A DNA stretch of 64,000 bases from Skermanella rosea (GTDB taxonomy: Bacteria; Pseudomonadota; Alphaproteobacteria; Azospirillales; Azospirillaceae). Numbering within the stretch: position 1 is the first letter of the stretch; each line of letters opens with the position of its first letter. The notes below the pieces were generated by a model. The model was given only the letters and a program-made list of their open reading frames with translations. It had not been told where the DNA came from and made no database searches. The position numbers and the translations under genes are program-made. This document shows, piece after piece, positions 44,103-53,039 of the stretch. Location of the stretch: the NCBI RefSeq assembly GCF_016806835.2, contig NZ_CP086114.1, forward strand, positions 186,001 to 250,000. The letters run 5' to 3'.

Positions 44103-44186
44103 GTTGCGCCATGGGCGCAACCTACGGCTCGATGCAGGGCGGAGGTGATGCGGGCCGACGGTCGTAGGTTGCGCCCATGGCGCAAC
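44103..44186. repeat. Perfect 24-base inverted repeat with 36-base loop
   Basis: The left arm GTTGCGCCATGGGCGCAACC+TACG (44103-44126) and right arm (44163-44186) are exactly complementary, and each arm is itself almost palindromic around CCATGG/CCCATGG. The transcript would form a long hairpin or cruciform between the transporter gene and quiC. There is no T-run, so it is not a standard terminator; it could be a REP/MITE-type element or a transcript stabiliser. Confidence 0.85.
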
Positions 44187-44253
44187 GCACCGGGGCGACC
44201 TGATCGGGACGCCGCCCCTCCATGCAGTCCGGCTCATTAACTATTGTTCAAAA

Positions 44254-44273
44254 ATGAACGAACTGGTACGTTC
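44254..44273. promoter_or_regulatory. Shared catabolic operator, site 1 (quiC promoter)
   Basis: ATGAACGAACTGGTACGTTC lies about 50 bases before the quiC start. Its inner 18 bases are palindromic at 14 of 18 positions. The same 20-base motif, with few changes, occurs at 56001, 56034, 57057 and 57087, always before genes of the same pathway. Confidence 0.7.
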
Positions 44274-44321
44274 TTTTCTCAAAGGGGAACGGCCCTCACC
44301 GACAGGATGGGATCACCGAAG

Positions 44322-46223
44322 ATGTCCGACCAGCTGCAGTCCCGGCCCTTGCGCAAGTCCATCGCGACCGTCTCGCTCAGCGGCACGTTGCCGGAGAAGC
44401 TGGAGGCGGCGGCGGCCGTCGGCTTCGACGGGGTCGAGATCTTCGAGAACGACCTGCTGACCTTCGACGGCTCGCCCCGGGATGTCCGCCGCATCGCCGA
44501 GGAGCTGGGCCTCGCCATCACGATCTTCCAGCCGTTCCGCGATTTCGAGGCGATGCCGGACACCGTCCGCGCGCGCAACCTCGACCGCGCCGAGCGGAAG
44601 TTCGACATCATGCAGGCGCTCGGCACCGACCTGGTGCTGGTGTGCAGCAACGTGCAGCAGGCCGCGATCGACGATGACGCCCGCGCCGCGGCCGACCTGG
44701 CCGAGATGGCGGAGCGCGCTTCCCGGCGCGGCCTGCGCGTCGGCTACGAGGCGCTGGCTTGGGGGCGGCACGTCAGCCGCTGGCGGCACGCCTGGGACAT
44801 CGTCCAGCGGGCCGGCCACCCCGCGCTCGGCCTGATCGTGGACAGCTTCCATACCCTGGCTCTGGGCGACGACCCCGCGGGCATCGCGCAGGTCCCGGCG
44901 GACAAGCTGTTCTTCGTGCAGCTTGCCGACGCGCCCCTGCTGAAGATGGACGTGCTGTCCTGGAGCCGGCATTTCCGGTGTTTCCCGGGGCAGGGCGAAC
45001 TGCCGGTCACGGATTTCCTGAAGGCGGTGCTCGCATCCGGCTATGACGGGCCGCTGTCGCTGGAGATCTTCAACGACGATTTCCGGGCGGCACCCGCCCG
45101 GCAGACCGCGCGCGACGGCCTTCGCTCGCTGATCCTGGCGGAAGCCGAGGCCGGCCACGGTCAAGGATTGCCGGCGCCGGTGCCCTTCGACGGCTTCGAG
45201 TTCCTGGAGTTCGCGGTGGACGACGAGGCCGGCCGGGACCTGAGCGGGTTCCTGAAGACACTGGGCTTCCGCCATGCCGGGACCCACCGGTCGAAGGCGG
45301 TCGAGCTGTACCGGCAGGGTCGTGTCAACCTGGTGCTGAACGCCGAGCCGGACAGCGCCGCCGCCGAGCATTTCCAGATGCACGGTCCCTCGGTCTGCGC
45401 CATGGCGCTCCGGGTCGACGATGCGGACAGCGTCGTGGCGCGTGCCGAGGCGCTGCTCTACGGCACCTGGCGGGAGCGGACCGGCGAAGGCGAGCGCAAG
45501 ATCCCCTCCGTCCGCGCTCCCGATGGAACGCTGGTCTATCTGGTCCAGTCCGACGGCTCCGGCCACAGCATCTGGCAGGACGACTTCACCCTGTTCCCCG
45601 CCGGGGAGCCGGCCGATGGGGAAGGGGGCGGTCTGACCTCGATCGACCATGTGGCGCAGGCGCTGCCCAGCGGACGCATGGACAGCTTCGTGCTGTTCTA
45701 CCGCGCGGTGTTCGGCTTCGTGCTGGAGCAGCTCTGGGAATTGCCGGACCCTTATGGCCTGATCCGCAGCCGCGCCATCGTCAGCCCCGACCGGACCGTC
45801 CGGCTGCCGCTGAACATGTCGGAAAGCCGCAAGACGGCGACCGGCCGCTTCGTTTCGGCGACCGCGGGCGCCGGCGTCCACCACGTGGCCTTCGCGTCGG
45901 ACGGGATCGAGCGCACCGCGACCGGCCTTGCGGCGGCGGGCGCCCCGATGCTGCCGGTGCCGGCCAACTATTACGACGACCTGGCGGCGCGCCTCGCGCT
46001 GGATGACGATCTGCTGGAGCGATTGCAGCGCTTCGGCCTGCTGTTCGACCGCGACGACCAGGGCGACTTCGCCCACGCCTACACGGACAATTTCGCCGAC
46101 CGCTTCTTCTTCGAGGTGGTCCAGCGCCGGGGATACCAGCAGTTCGGTGCCGCCAACGCGGGCGTGCGCATGGCGATGCAGGCGATGATGCGCAACCAGT
46201 CGCCGATCGACGACCTGCTGTGA
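44322..46223 (+). CDS. quiC: 3-dehydroshikimate dehydratase (TIM-barrel plus HPPD-like domain)
   Basis: 633 residues from the ATG at 44322. The N-terminal 270 residues are a xylose-isomerase-like TIM barrel (KSIATVSLSGTLPEKLEAAA, VGFDGVEIFENDLL, FQPFRDFEAMP, LIVDSFHTLALGDDP, GPLSLEIFNDDFR) as in bacterial 3-dehydroshikimate dehydratases. The C-terminal part has two glyoxalase-type repeats like 4-hydroxyphenylpyruvate dioxygenase (FEFLEFAVDDEAG; GVHHVAFASDGI; RFFFEVVQRRGYQQFGAANA). This fused form is QuiC1-like; it makes protocatechuate from 3-dehydroshikimate with a divalent metal. It joins quinate/shikimate uptake to the pca genes. Site 1 lies in its promoter. Confidence 0.9.
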   Translation: MSDQLQSRPLRKSIATVSLSGTLPEKLEAAAAVGFDGVEIFENDLLTFDGSPRDVRRIAEELGLAITIFQPFRDFEAMPDTVRARNLDRAERKFDIMQALGTDLVLVCSNVQQAAIDDDARAAADLAEMAERASRRGLRVGYEALAWGRHVSRWRHAWDIVQRAGHPALGLIVDSFHTLALGDDPAGIAQVPADKLFFVQLADAPLLKMDVLSWSRHFRCFPGQGELPVTDFLKAVLASGYDGPLSLEIFNDDFRAAPARQTARDGLRSLILAEAEAGHGQGLPAPVPFDGFEFLEFAVDDEAGRDLSGFLKTLGFRHAGTHRSKAVELYRQGRVNLVLNAEPDSAAAEHFQMHGPSVCAMALRVDDADSVVARAEALLYGTWRERTGEGERKIPSVRAPDGTLVYLVQSDGSGHSIWQDDFTLFPAGEPADGEGGGLTSIDHVAQALPSGRMDSFVLFYRAVFGFVLEQLWELPDPYGLIRSRAIVSPDRTVRLPLNMSESRKTATGRFVSATAGAGVHHVAFASDGIERTATGLAAAGAPMLPVPANYYDDLAARLALDDDLLERLQRFGLLFDRDDQGDFAHAYTDNFADRFFFEVVQRRGYQQFGAANAGVRMAMQAMMRNQSPIDDLL

Positions 46224-46228
46224 GGCAC

Positions 46229-46260
46229 GGCGCCCCGCCTAATTTGCAAAACGGGGCGCC
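46229..46260 (+). terminator. Hairpin after quiC, weak terminator
   Basis: GGCGCCCCG pairs with CGGGGCGCC across a 14-base AT-rich loop, 6 bases beyond the quiC stop. No T-run follows, so termination would be inefficient or Rho-assisted. Confidence 0.45.
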
Positions 46261-46565
46261 GCACTTCATCCAGTGCAATATGCAATGATTTATAAGGCTA
46301 ACAAAAAGTAAATAGGTAAGGTCGTTGATCCGGGCCAGGAACATAGTTTCGCTTCGTCCAAATATCCGGAACATGGGCAGCGGACCACAAAAACAATATC
46401 CTCTTCCGTATATTGCCTTCGTTTGACTTCAGGTTGGCATGTTTCATGCATCGCAGGCCGGCCAGATGAAGGCTTCGGCGGCACGGCGTCACCCCGTGCC
46501 GGGAGTTGCCTCACTTCGGTCAATGGATGGCTCATCGGACGAGCCGCCAATCATGCGAGGCGAAA
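46261..46565. other. Intergenic region, AT-rich first half
   Basis: From about 46265 to 46440 the sequence is clearly more AT-rich than its surroundings, with no supported ORF. It probably contains the promoter of the chemoreceptor gene. No operator-like motif was recognised. Confidence 0.4.
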
Positions 46566-48614
46566 GTGAACACGATTTCTACGACTCAGCGGCAGGGTCC
46601 GGCGCATTTCTTCGGCAACCTGAAGACCCAGACCAAGATCAATGCCGGCTTCGGTGCCCTTCTCGCCGTTCTGATCGGCCTCGGCGGGCAGTCCTGGCTT
46701 TCCGCCCAGGACGGCGAAACCAACCTCCGCGACTACACGGTCCAGACCAACGTGGCGGCCCACATCTCCGAAGCGGAGTCGGAGATCCTTCAGGCCCGCC
46801 TGGCCACCCGGCAGTTCGTCGAGAGCGGCGACAAGGCGCATGCCACCCAATTCGAAGCGAAGTGGCGCCTGGCCGAAGATGCCCTGGCCGCCGCGAGGTC
46901 GCTGATGACGAAGCCGGAGAACATCAGGATCGTCGAGGAAATCCTGGATATGAAGTCCGCATACAAGACTTCCTTCCAGGGCATCATCGAGAAGAACGCA
47001 CGCAAGACCAGCCTGGAAGCAGAGATCCTGACCGATCTGGGCGCTGATCTGCGCAAGATCCTGACCGACCTGCGTCTCGCCGAGATCAAGGACGGGAGCC
47101 CCGAAACGATCGCCAAGTCGGCGCAGGCCGGGGAGAGCTTCCTGCTGGCGCGGGTGGTCGCGGCCCGCTTCATGGACTCCAAGAAGAAGGAGGAGGTCGA
47201 CCGCGTCGCCAAGGAACTCGACGGCGTCGTCGGGCAGCTCGCCGAACTGGCCGCCCTGCCGCTCGTCCCGGGACAGGCGGAACGGCTGGGCGAGGCGAAG
47301 AAGCTGCTCTCAGCCTACGCCCAGGGTTTCGCGGAAATCGCCAAGCTGACGCTGGACATCGATGCCACCGTCCAGCGGATGGCCGAGACCATGGCCCCGC
47401 TCCAGGACAAGACGGAGGCCATCCTGGCGGTTTCCACGAACCTGCGGGCAGCGGTGCAGGCCGAGGCGACCGGGGACGCGGCGACCGCCAAGACCGCGGC
47501 GCTGGCGTTCTGCGGTGCCGCCCTGGCGGTCGGGCTGGTGCTGGCCTGGCTGATCGGGCGCAGCATCGCCGTTCCGGTCGCCTCGATGACGGAAGCCATG
47601 CGCAGGCTCGCGGGCGGCGACACCGACGCCGTGATCCCGGCGGTCGGACGTAAGGACGAGATCGGCCAGATGGCCGGCACGGTGCAGGTCTTCAGGGACA
47701 ACATGATCCGCACCCGCGAGATGGAGCGGGAGGCCCGCGAGGCGGAGGTCCGCGCGGCGGCCGAGCGCAAGGCCGCGATGCTGAAGCTGGCCGACGGCTT
47801 CGAGGCCAGCGTCAAGGGCATCGTCGAGACGGTGGCCTCGGCCGCGACCGAGATGCAGAGCACCGCGTCGGTCATGACCCACACCGCGGACACCACCAGC
47901 CAGCAGGCGACCGCCGTGGCCGCAGCCTCCGAGCAGGCTTCTGCCAACGTCCAGACCGTGGCGGCAGCGACCGAGGAGCTGTCCTCCTCCATCGCCGAGA
48001 TCGGCCGGCAGATCAGCAACTCCAGCCAGGTCGCCGGCCAGGCGGTGGCGGAGGCCGGCCGGACCAGCGAAACGATCAAGGTGCTGGTGCAGGCTGCCGA
48101 GCAGATCGGCCAAGTGGTGGAGCTGATCAACACGATCGCCGGGCAGACCAACCTGCTGGCGCTGAACGCCACGATCGAGGCGGCGCGCGCCGGCGAGGCG
48201 GGCAAGGGCTTCGCGGTGGTGGCGTCGGAGGTCAAGTCGCTGGCCACCCAGACCGCGCGGGCGACCGAGGAGATCAAGTCGAAGGTGGGCGAGATCCAGG
48301 GGGCGACGGGCGGCGCGCAGGCGGCGATCGACGGGATCGGCCGGATCATCGGCCAGATGAACGAGATCACCACCACCATCGCCGCCGCGATCGAGGAGCA
48401 GAGCGCCGCCACGCGCGACATCTCCTCCAACGTCAACCAGGCGGCGCGGGGGACCGACGAGGTTTCGGTGAACATCACCGGCGTGACCCAGGCTGCCGGG
48501 GAGACCGGGGCCGCCGCGGCCCAGGTGCTGGGTGCTTCCGAAGGCTTGGCGCGGGATGCGGAGAAGCTGCGCATTGAGGTGTCGAACTTCATCGCGACCG
48601 TGCGGGCCGCATAG
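46566..48614 (+). CDS. Methyl-accepting chemotaxis protein
   Basis: 682 residues from a GTG preceded by GAGGCGAAA. A first membrane helix ([17 protein letters not shown]) is followed by a ~280-residue mostly helical periplasmic domain of the long four-helix (HBM-like) type, a second helix ([20 protein letters not shown]), HAMP ([20 protein letters not shown]) and the cytoplasmic signalling coiled coil with the hairpin tip [40 protein letters not shown]. It controls flagellar motion through CheA/CheW. Its position inside the aromatic/hydroaromatic island suggests attraction to those acids; helical sensor domains of this type bind small carboxylates in other bacteria. Confidence 0.92.
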   Translation: MNTISTTQRQGPAHFFGNLKTQTKINAGFGALLAVLIGLGGQSWLSAQDGETNLRDYTVQTNVAAHISEAESEILQARLATRQFVESGDKAHATQFEAKWRLAEDALAAARSLMTKPENIRIVEEILDMKSAYKTSFQGIIEKNARKTSLEAEILTDLGADLRKILTDLRLAEIKDGSPETIAKSAQAGESFLLARVVAARFMDSKKKEEVDRVAKELDGVVGQLAELAALPLVPGQAERLGEAKKLLSAYAQGFAEIAKLTLDIDATVQRMAETMAPLQDKTEAILAVSTNLRAAVQAEATGDAATAKTAALAFCGAALAVGLVLAWLIGRSIAVPVASMTEAMRRLAGGDTDAVIPAVGRKDEIGQMAGTVQVFRDNMIRTREMEREAREAEVRAAAERKAAMLKLADGFEASVKGIVETVASAATEMQSTASVMTHTADTTSQQATAVAAASEQASANVQTVAAATEELSSSIAEIGRQISNSSQVAGQAVAEAGRTSETIKVLVQAAEQIGQVVELINTIAGQTNLLALNATIEAARAGEAGKGFAVVASEVKSLATQTARATEEIKSKVGEIQGATGGAQAAIDGIGRIIGQMNEITTTIAAAIEEQSAATRDISSNVNQAARGTDEVSVNITGVTQAAGETGAAAAQVLGASEGLARDAEKLRIEVSNFIATVRAA

Positions 48615-48634
48615 CTTCCCGTGATCTGAACCCG

Positions 48635-48664
48635 GCCCCGCGGTACTCGCCGCGGGGCTTTTTT
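48635..48664 (+). terminator. Intrinsic terminator of the chemoreceptor gene
   Basis: GCCCCGCGG pairs perfectly with CCGCGGGGC across a 6-base loop and is followed by six T residues, 20 bases past the stop. Confidence 0.93.
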
Positions 48665-49463
48665 CCGGGACATGCCTCCAAACCAATTACCTGAAGTCCC
48701 GGATACGCCCGTTCGGGCACCCGACGCTCGATAAATCGGCACCTCGCCTTTGCCGATATCCGCCGGTCCATGGGTCACGGCCTGGATCTCGACATCGGGG
48801 TCATCATCAGTGTTGACGGTGACCAAGGTATCGCCCCGTCACGACGGCCGGCGAGTTTACCGCGTTCGGTATCGCCACTCGCGCCGACAAAGCTTGGTTT
48901 TTGCCGACCCGCCTTACCGCTGTGCCATTTGGTAGACTAGGGGAATACATCCTTAAGTACGAATAAAATTCAGGCTATCCAAAGGTCTCTATACCAATAA
49001 TCTTTTACACAAAAAATGTCACAGATGTAATATGGTTTCTCTACAATCAAATACGGGCCGTCCACGGTGATGGATTTGGCAATAAACAACTCTTGAGATA
49101 TATCAATCAGGCGTAGCGGAATAAATGAACAAAAGTACCTACGCCAGAAGATCGTATTCAAAGTTGTAACTATATTGGTTAAGTCTCTTTGAATGTGGAT
49201 TGAAACCAATGAAATCCACTTCGCTCGGGAGGAGTGTGTAAATGTCATCTCAATTCGTTGAAATTGAAACCGTCCCTTAAGTTTCTTAGCGGGACGAAGC
49301 AGGAACTCGATGAGGGCTCATGTAGTTCCTGGGGGCTGTCTTGACCTTTTGAATTTATGACCACGCAGAGATCGGGCCGCGATCTCCGGCAGAATGCACT
49401 CTTGAGCGCATTTTGAGCGGCTTCGCGCGCTGTAAATCTCAGTGGCTACCTGGAGTGAAAAAG
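48665..49463. other. AT-rich intergenic region with no supported gene
   Basis: From about 48940 to 49320 the sequence is strikingly AT-rich compared with the rest of the window. A 92-codon minus-strand ORF (48970-49248) rich in Ile/Tyr/Trp shows no recognisable motif and has no convincing ribosome site. The stretch may be foreign DNA or an upstream region acquired with the beta-helix gene. Confidence 0.5.
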
Positions 49464-49684
49464 ATGAAACGTAGAACGTTTCTTCAAGCCGCTCTTGCGT
49501 TCTCCTTTTGCGGTGGTGTCCAATCCGAAACGGCCGTTGCCAATGCTGCCGCGGGCAGGTTGACCACGATCGCTCGCAAGGTGTTCCATACCCGGGCAGG
49601 CAACAGATACAGGATCGTTTGGACCGCCAGCAGCACCGCCGGTACTTTCCGGGTTACCAAATCGGCGATTCGGTGGTTGCCGCC

Positions 49685-50959
49685 CAGGGCTGTTCAGTTC
49701 TCGCTATGAGAGGCGATATGCGAGCGCATTGTCGAAGTTGAGCGCGTTGACGTAGAGTTCGCGGGCGATGTTCTGGACGCCGTTGGCCCGCAGGATGTTG
49801 ATCGCGAAGCTGCGGAACCGGGCGACGTGGGTGGGCTTGACGCGGGTTCGGCTGGCGTCCTCGCCGAACGTGACGTCGCGGACCCAATGGCTCCGGTTTT
49901 CAATCGCCCAGTGCCCCCGGACCGCCCGTCCGAACGCCTCGGCGCCGAGCGCGACCTGGCAGGCGTAGAACGAGACGTCCTCGGTGGCGTGCCACAGGCC
50001 TGACCTGGTGTCCTTGTGCCAGGTCAGGCGGGCGACGCGGGCGGCGCAGACGATTAGGCCGTCCCATTCGGCGTCGAGTTTGCCCCGGACATCGAAGGTC
50101 TCGACCGTGCGGGTCTCGTGGCGGCCGTGGCCCTTGGGATCAACGCTCCTGTGGCTTTCGGCCGGGGGCTGGGTGGCGGCGATGGCCTCGAGCGTGGCCA
50201 GCAGGGTCGGCTGGTTGGCCTTGACCTGGGCGAGCAACGCGTTGCCGGTGTCGCGGGCCGCCTCAAAGGTTTTTTTGACAGTGCAGCGCGTCGGCGGTGA
50301 ACAGCACGCCGCTCAGGCCGAGCTCCGCGATCAGGCGCTGGGCCGCCGGGATCTCGTTGCTCTTGTCGTCGATCTCGCTGTGCGCCAGCAGGATCGCCGC
50401 CTCCGAGGCGAACGCGCTGAGCGCCTGGGCCGCCTTGCGGTCGTTGAGGTGGTCGAAGCTGCCCTTGAGCGTCTTGCCGTCGAGCGCGATCGCCGGCATC
50501 CCGCCCTCGGGGCGCGCCAGCAGGCTGGCGGCGTGCCGGCGGAACGCCCGCTCCAGGGCGTCGGCGTCGAGGTCCTGGAGCACGGTGCGCAGGGTGTTGA
50601 CCGATGGCGCCCGCCTCAGGGCGACGCCGAACAGCTCGTTGAGCAACTCCCGGCGCTGCTCCAGGAAGACGATGATGCGGCGGTACGAGGTCGCGCCGGA
50701 CAGCAGCGCCAGCACGGTGAACAGCAGCAGCGGCGCCAGCGGGTAGCGCTTGCCCGCCGCGCGCCGCGGATCGGGAACCTCGCCCAGGGCCGCGAGAAGC
50801 CGGCCGAACGGTACCATGGCAACCCCCAAGTCCAGGAATTGCCGAGCAAGGATTCACACATTCGCGCGAGATGGTAGACTCTTTCTACGCTGCTTCACAC
50901 CCCGCCAGGACTCGCTGCGCGCGAGTCAGGCGCGCAACGGGGAGAACTGAACAGCCCTG
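49685..50959. mobile_element. ISAs1-family insertion sequence with 10-base target duplication
   Basis: The ends are perfect 18-base inverted repeats, CAGGGCTGTTCAGTTCTC (49685) and its complement ending at 50959. They are flanked on both sides by GGTTGCCGCC (49675-49684 and 50960-50969), a 10-base direct duplication. The 1275-base element encodes one transposase on the minus strand, currently frameshifted. The perfect duplication and ends indicate a recent insertion. Confidence 0.92.
49704..50829 (-). pseudogene. ISAs1-family transposase with one frameshift
   Basis: The N-terminal frame (50829 to about 50276) has VPDPRRAAGKRYPLAPLLLF, AIALDGKTLKGSFDH (first catalytic Asp) and GVLFTADALHCQK (second Asp). 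The C-terminal frame continues TFEAARDTGNALLAQVKANQ, ENRSHWVRDVTFGEDASRTR and ends at 49704. Between them an A7 run (T7 at 50270-50276 on the plus strand) shifts the frame; one A fewer restores CQKKTFEAA. The required shift is +1, which does not fit a -1 programmed frameshift; transcript slippage on A7, a true mutation or an assembly error are possible. Confidence 0.85.
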
Positions 50960-51992
50960 GGTTGCCGCCCGTCCTGAGCAATCCGACCGTCATAGACTTG
51001 AATAAAGTTGCCGCTGACAAGAAGGTTTGGACATTCGGCGCGACGGAAGACGTGGTCTTTTTGCCAAAGTCTACGCCTTGGACTCATGACCGTCTCCAAA
51101 CCATCGGCGGCCGGAACATCGTCTTGATCGGCGGAAAATTCGTTCCAAAATACTTTAGCAGCGCGGTCGGAACACTGAATTTTACCCGAAATTACGGCAC
51201 GGTTTACATCGAAGGTGTTCATGTCGACCATGCCGGTGTCGGCTCGAAGGATGGAGTCGGCTATTTTCACGAGCCGGGTGCATCCAGTGGCAACTTCATC
51301 ATGCAAAACTGCCGGATAGAAAACATCAGTGGTTCACAGAGCGGAACCCATGGCGACTGCTTCCAGCCGCAGGGGTCGGTCAAGAACCTGGGCTTCTATA
51401 ACGTCACCGCGACGACGCATTACCAGGCCTTCATGCTGGAACCGAGGAACCAGCTTGGGTACTCGATCGGCACGATCACGATGGAGCGTGTCGAGGCAGC
51501 CAAACTTCCCGGCCCGGACAGACAGTCTTGGCTCTACTATTTCACCGAACCCGGCACTCCGATCTTCCCCATCACTTTCAAAGATGTCTACGTCACCGAG
51601 GCGCCCGGCCTGCCGGCCGAGTCCAACTTCGTGTATCCCCGCAAAGGCATGCCTGCGGGCGCGGTCCGGAATGGAGACAGGATCGCGTGGCCGCAACAGC
51701 CTTACAACGGCTACATCACTGTCGGCAGGAGAGGCTTCGTCAAGCCCGAGCAATGCGGCATCGGCTACGCCAGGGACGAGCCCGTCATCTGCCGGGAAGG
51801 CATCAGCTTCGTCAAAGGCGCGAACGCTTACGAATTCACGGCGATCTCGGACAAGACCTGTTTCGAATTGTTCCGGACGGGCAGCACCAACGTCACGGTC
51901 AAGGATATCGTCCTTCAGAATGGCGGATAGGCACCGCGGTTCATGGGGGAGCGAGACCCGGGAGCCTTGCGGCTCCCGGACCCGCGGTTCGG

Positions 51993-53006
51993 TCAGTTCT
52001 TCGCCTTGGCGAGCTCGTCGTTCAGCAGCTTGACCATCTCGGGGCTGGCGGCGGCGGAATGCTTCTCGATCACCGGCTGGGCCTTCTCGCGCAGCTTGGC
52101 GATTTCCTCCGGCGGCAGCTCGGTCACCTGCATGCCGTGGCCCTTCAGCTCGGCCAGGGCCTCGTCGCTCTGGCTCCGCGACGCCTGGCGCTGGAAGTCG
52201 CGCGCCTCGGCGGCGGCGTCCCGGATCACCTTGCGCTCGTCCTCGTTCAGCTTGTCCCAGGCCTTCTTGGAGATGATCACGATCTGCGGGTTGTAGATGT
52301 GCCGGGTCACCGCGAGATGGTCCTGGACCTCGTACATCTTGGCCGAGACGACGTTGCTGAACGGGTTCTCCTGGCCGTCCACCGTGCCGGTCTCCAGCGC
52401 GGTGTAGAGCTCGGGGTAGGGCATCGGCACGGGGTTGGCGCCCAGCGCGGTGAACAGGTCGATGAAGACCGGCGACTGGAGCACCCGGATCTTCAGGCCG
52501 GCGATATCGTCGGCCTTGGCGATCGGGCGGCGGTTGTTGGTCAGGTTGCGGAAGCCCAGCTCCCAGTAGCCGAGGCCGACGACGCCCTTGTCCGGCAGCG
52601 ATTCCGCCAGCCTGGTCCCGAACGGGCCGTCCATGACGGCGTCGGCCTGTTCCGGCGTCTCGAACAGGAAGGGCAGGTCGACCAGCGAGAAGTCCTTGGA
52701 CAGCCCGCCGAGCAGGCCGGCGTTCATCACCGACATCTCGACCGTGCCGCCCTGGAGCGCCGACAGCGTCTGCACGTCGCCGCCCAGCGTGCCGCCTGGG
52801 AACAGCCTGATCTTCATCTTGCCGCCGCTCTTCTCCTCGACCAGCTCGGCGAACTTCTCCATCCCCTGGACCTGGGGATGGCCCTTCTGGTTCTGCGCCG
52901 CGAACTTCAGGGTATGGCTGTTGATCTCGGCCGCGGCGGGCTGGGCCAGGACCAGGAGGCCGGGGAGCGCCAGGCAGGCGGCGAGCTTGGTGAATCGGGT
53001 GAGCAT
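51993..53006 (-). CDS. dctP: TRAP transporter substrate-binding protein (DctP family)
   Basis: 337 residues with a signal peptide ending near QPAAAEI. DctP landmarks are LKFAAQNQKGHPQVQGMEKF, IRLFPGGTLGGDVQTLSALQ, GLKIRVLQSPVFIDLFTALG (Arg that pairs with the substrate carboxylate) and ELYTALETGTVDGQENPFSN. It captures the substrate in the periplasm for the DctQM channel encoded just upstream. With aroE in the same transcription direction, quinate, shikimate or a related acid is the likely substrate. Last gene of the aroE-dctQMP unit. Confidence 0.93.
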   Translation of the reverse strand: MLTRFTKLAACLALPGLLVLAQPAAAEINSHTLKFAAQNQKGHPQVQGMEKFAELVEEKSGGKMKIRLFPGGTLGGDVQTLSALQGGTVEMSVMNAGLLGGLSKDFSLVDLPFLFETPEQADAVMDGPFGTRLAESLPDKGVVGLGYWELGFRNLTNNRRPIAKADDIAGLKIRVLQSPVFIDLFTALGANPVPMPYPELYTALETGTVDGQENPFSNVVSAKMYEVQDHLAVTRHIYNPQIVIISKKAWDKLNEDERKVIRDAAAEARDFQRQASRSQSDEALAELKGHGMQVTELPPEEIAKLREKAQPVIEKHSAAASPEMVKLLNDELAKAKN

Positions 53007-53039
53007 TTCTTTCGTTTCCTCCGGTTTATGATGGCGGTG

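Larger units (their letters stand above)
49464..51930 (+). pseudogene. Secreted right-handed beta-helix-like protein, split by an ISAs1-family element
   Basis: The 5' part (49464-49684) encodes MKRRTFLQAALAFSFCGG, a Tat- or Sec-type leader, and a mature start to RWLPP. The 3' part resumes at 50970 with VLSNPTVIDLNKVAADKKVW. Joining at the 10-base target duplication restores one frame of about 394 codons. The body has beta-helix-like repeats (GGRNIVLIGGKFVPKYFSSA, YGTVYIEGVHVDHAGVGSKD, NFIMQNCRIENISGSQSGTH, GDCFQPQGSVKNLGFYNVTA), resembling pectate-lyase-fold proteins without an identifiable catalytic site. The function is unknown. It is inactive here unless the element is excised precisely. 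Confidence 0.8.

Noticed and set aside
48970-49248. 92-codon minus-strand ORF in the AT-rich patch
   Set aside because: No motif and no convincing ribosome site; chance ORFs are expected in AT-rich DNA only at this length or shorter, so it stays undecided but unsupported.
50262-50284. Programmed -1 frameshift in the ISAs1 transposase
   Set aside because: The heptamer A AAA AAC is present, but the downstream transposase frame is in +1, and the -1 frame yields a non-homologous Arg/Pro-rich product.
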